Origin: Caecitellus pseudoparvulus
Lineage: Eukaryota > Bigyra: Bicosoecida
DNA: 64,000 nucleotides
Assembly (NCBI GenBank): GCA_965644315.1
Contig: CBFFRQ010000076.1
Location: 1 to 64,000, forward strand
Direction: 5' to 3'
Positions 61,298 to 64,000 of the stretch are shown in pieces. Within the stretch, counting starts at the first letter, position 1; every line of letters begins with the position of its first letter. Under the pieces are notes generated by a model that had not been told where the DNA came from, ran no database searches, and saw only the letters and a program-made list of their open reading frames with translations. A program made the translations under genes and the position numbers.

Positions 61298-61746
61298 GGT
61301 GCTGCTGCTCTTGGGTGATCGATTTCCTGGCCCTGATCGCACACGAACTGGAAGCAGCAGCTGCGGGGCTCAGCTCGTGCGCACACCTCGCAGCAGTGCT
61401 GGAAAAAGTGCCTCCGTGCGGAATGTGCTGCTGCAACGGCTGCTGCTCTGGCTGGCCAACGCAATCACAGCAGGTTCGAGCGCTCGCACAGAGACAATTT
61501 ATTTGCAGAAGGGGGGTGTTTTGGTGGAACTTGTTCGCTGGCGTCTGCCTTCCCCAGACGGGTGCTTGACGGCCTTCTGTCAGGCATGGTTGACTTGAGC
61601 AATCACTGGTGCTGCCGAGTGCAGAGACCAAGGCATCACAAATCAAAGCCGCACCAAGCTTGCGGGCGCAAGTGGAGGGCATCGGCTAGTTCGAAGGGGA
61701 CGTGCATTGCAATCGCCCTGCAAAGAAGGCTTTCTCCTCACGCGCC
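61298..61746. promoter_or_regulatory. divergent promoter region (VAP / next gene)
   Basis: 449 bp between divergent starts. Contains ACAATTTATTTG at about 61492, identical to the element just before the gene at 55069. No gene supported. Confidence 0.35.
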
Positions 61747-64000
61747 ATGTTCAGGCGCTTCCTTGGCGGAGCAAAAAAGCCCGCGCCGCAGGAGCTTCCG
61801 GAGCCGCCTCCCCCACCCCAGGAGGGTGCCCCAGATGCTTCCACCCCACCACCACCACCACCAACTCAGGATGAATCCCGTCCGCGCAAGAGCCTGACGG
61901 AGAACCAGTACGCTGAGCAGTGAACTGCGCAACGTGTTGAGGGGAGTTTCATGTGAAACGCAAGCTGCCACTTTCACAGGCAACGCATACGAGGCGGCTC
62001 TGTGGCACTGCTGCGACTGGCTGGGATGGAAGACAGCAGCAGTGATGACGAATGGGGCTCGGATGAGAGCCCCGTGCCTCCCAAGGCACCCAAACCGCCA
62101 CCCCCGCCAGATCGTACACAGCAAACAAGCCAAGCCACAACGAAGCAGCCGGCGCCACCCCCTCCACCTGACCAAGACACGTCCACGTTTGTGCAGGGTC
62201 CCGGAGGGCAGGCGCCTCCACCCCCCGCTCCAGTGGACCCAAAAGTTGCCAAATCCCTGGCAGGGTACGCCGCCAAGCCGGGAGCTGGCCGGGGCCGTGG
62301 ACGAGGGCGAGGAGCTGCCAAGGGCGGGGTGCCGCCAGCTCCCCGCCAACAGCCCAAACCGCCACAGAGCGCAGACAAGATCGACATTCACCCCAGCACT
62401 CTAGATGACGGCTCGCTGACCCAGGTACGGTGTGGCCACGCAGCAGAAGCTTCGCAACGCACCTCACGCTCGTCCTCCCCACTCCCCCCCAGCCCACTGC
62501 CAGCCGCCCTGTCGCCCCGCGAAGAGGGCACCGAAGCCCCGAAGCTTCCAAAGCAATGCTTGCGCGTGTGGGCGGCACCCCCTCACCCTCCCTCGGCTCG
62601 CCAGACGACACCAGCGACGGCAGCGCCACGCCACCCGCCAAACTGGACCAAACGGCAACCCTGCCAGCCCAGCCCCCTCGTAGCCACAAACCTGTGCGCA
62701 TCCTGCCTCCTCCCACTGCACCACCAAGCTCGAGTGTGGCTGAACCTGCCACCGCCAAGGCTCGTGGACCAGTGGCGCCAGTCAGTGCAGGTGGGCCTGG
62801 CACCGCCAAGGCTCGTGGACCAGTGGCGCCAGCCAGTGCAGGTGGGCCTGGCAGCGCCAAGGCTCGTGGACCAGTGGCGCCAGTCAGTGCAGGTGGGCCT
62901 GGCAGCGCCAAGGCTCGTGGACCAGTGGCGCCAGTCAGTGCAGGTGGGCCAGGCAGCGCCAAGGCTCGTGGACCAGTGGCGCCAGTCAGTGCAGGTGGGC
63001 CAGGCAGCGCCAAGGCTCGTGGACCAGTGGCGCCAGTCAGCCCCAAGCCGAAGCCGGGCCTTGCGGTTCAGGATGCAAGTCCTAGCTCATCTGCACCCCC
63101 TGGCGTTTCAACTAAAGTGCTGCCTCCGAACACGTCTAGCAGTCCGAAGAGTGCTCCAAGCCGCAGCTCCACGCCGCCTGCTGGGCGCCAACCGGATCTT
63201 GCACGGCTGAAACGCATCAAGTCGTCAAGAGCGGCACGTACGTCCCCAAAGCCCACCAAAAGCGTGCCCCGTGTTCCACCGGGAGTGGTTCCAGAAGTTG
63301 ACAGCCCCGGGAAGGTCAAGCCAAGCGCAAAGTCAGGTGCCAAATCTTCGCCAAGTCAGGCGCCGAAAGCTGCGACAGCCACGATCCAGAAAACGGCTGA
63401 CGACGAAGTTGTGACAGGGCTCTTTCGAAGGGTCGTCGATCCGGACAGTGGCAAGGTGCACTTTGTCCCTGTCGATGACTCAAATACGAACGCCACAGCC
63501 GCACATGCGACGGATGAGACTCCGATTCACACGGCAGTTGCCCGCCGAACGTGGAGACCCATGGGCAGCCACCTGTCGTCAAAGCTGCATGGTTCGCCCC
63601 CAACTGCAAGGAAAGGACTGCCTTCTGAGTCTCCAAGCAGCGGCTCCCTTGTGAAACAGAGTGCGACGCCACAGTCCAAGCCCAGCTCAGACTCTGGGCA
63701 AGCACCGCAACCTTCGCACACACCGAAAGACAGTCATGACCAAAGCATGCCGCCGCACTCCTCAGAGCAGCACGATCAATCTCGACCTTCGTCTGTGGCG
63801 GCCGTGCAAGAACACCTTGCTGGCGGGTACGCTGTGGTGCACGTCAAAGACGCACGGGCATTTGTCCCCGTTGTCCCCAAGCGGCGCAAACCTGCTGAGA
63901 AAGATGTTCAACCGAGCACACACGTCGCACCAAGCGAGCTTCCGCTTTCTCTCCCACGAACGCCAAGCTTGGCTTTGCGCCAGTCGGTTTCGTCAGGGGT
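61747..64000 (+). CDS. Pro/Ser-rich protein, unknown, cut by the window end
   Basis: Exons 61747-61919, 61980-62424 and 62493 to beyond 64000. Introns are 60 bp (GTGAAC...TCACAG, phase 2) and 68 bp (GTACGG...CCCCAG, phase 0). The third exon is open for over 500 codons to the edge in the frame giving KARGPVAPVSAGGPGSA repeats; the plus frame that merely continues exon 2 and the minus-strand frame across the repeat are shadows. About 708 residues visible. N-terminus MFRRFLGGAKKPAPQELPEP, then poly-Pro tracts, MEDSSSDDEWGSDE, an RGRGRGRG box, the 51-bp minisatellite, and a Ser/Pro/Lys-rich tail containing a more ordered motif repeated twice in loose form (VVDPDSGKVHFVPVDD; AVVHVKDARAFVPVVPK). 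Family not recognised. Confidence 0.72.
62757..63040 (+). repeat. 51-bp coding minisatellite
   Basis: Five full units of 51 bp (starting 62757, 62808, 62859, 62910, 62961) plus about 29 bp of a sixth. Each encodes 17 residues, KARGPVAPVSAGGPGSA with single changes (V/A, S/T). Units are nearly identical, so copy number may vary between individuals. The unit length is a multiple of three, so expansion keeps the frame. Confidence 0.9.

Noticed and set aside
62757-63040. CRISPR-like array
   Set aside because: Units are contiguous 51-bp tandem repeats with no spacers, in a eukaryotic exon.
61949-63210. Long repetitive ORFs over the minisatellite on both strands
   Set aside because: They are shadows: splice phase and the open frame to the window end select the KARGPVAPVSAGGPGSA frame.

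Overview
This window is nuclear DNA from a GC-rich, gene-dense, single-celled eukaryote. The evidence is spliceosomal GT-AG introns (about 60-135 bp where I could place them, many starting GTGCGT) and eukaryote-only families: Rab6, VAP, Erv41/ERGIC, eS24, a NEK kinase, HMG boxes and Kelch/BTB proteins. Frequent GTGCGT donors, a RAP-domain organelle protein and an apparent selenoprotein would suit an alga or other aquatic protist, but I cannot assign a lineage. TGA is a normal stop here (for example the end of the MCC alpha gene), which matters for the main finding.

Left edge (1-5010): a lower-GC mobile element of the PIF/Harbinger type, with a DDE transposase, a convergent partner ORF of unknown family, and an imperfect 17-bp terminal inverted repeat pair at 1-17 and 4994-5010. 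Host genes follow: an F-box plus multi-membrane protein (-), a secreted or Golgi DXD glycosyltransferase (+), an unrecognised coiled-coil protein (-), a 1631-residue ankyrin-repeat kinase (-), an Erv41/ERGIC cargo receptor (-), and a DUF1295/steroid-reductase-like membrane protein (-). That last gene is divergent from methylcrotonyl-CoA carboxylase alpha (+). Then come a tail-anchored glycerol kinase (-) and a NEK-like kinase (+).

Centre (27955-35358): a peroxiredoxin-like (PRXL2/AhpC-TSA type) gene whose redox CxxC position reads TGA-CTC-CCA-TGA, i.e. Sec-Leu-Pro-Sec, followed directly by an intron that rejoins the thioredoxin-like fold in frame. This is the most striking item. It is followed by an alkylglycerol-monooxygenase-like sterol-desaturase family enzyme, an unrecognised protein, and ribosomal protein eS24.

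Right half (35820-64000): a disordered 965-residue protein, a four-HMG-box protein, a long RAP-domain organelle protein, a Kelch plus double-BTB protein, a predicted N-myristoylated ankyrin-like protein (-), Rab6 (four exons), an unrecognised 1635-residue protein, a VAP-family ER tether (four exons, -), and a Pro/Ser-rich gene with a 51-bp coding minisatellite that runs off the right edge. Several genes belong to membrane traffic and ER contact (ERGIC, Rab6, VAP), lipid or branched-chain metabolism (AGMO-like, glycerol kinase, MCC alpha, DUF1295) and signalling (two kinases, Kelch-BTB), but nothing suggests they are co-regulated as a unit.

Exon joins were chosen by eye from GT/AG sites that keep the frame and restore family motifs. 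No database search was run.
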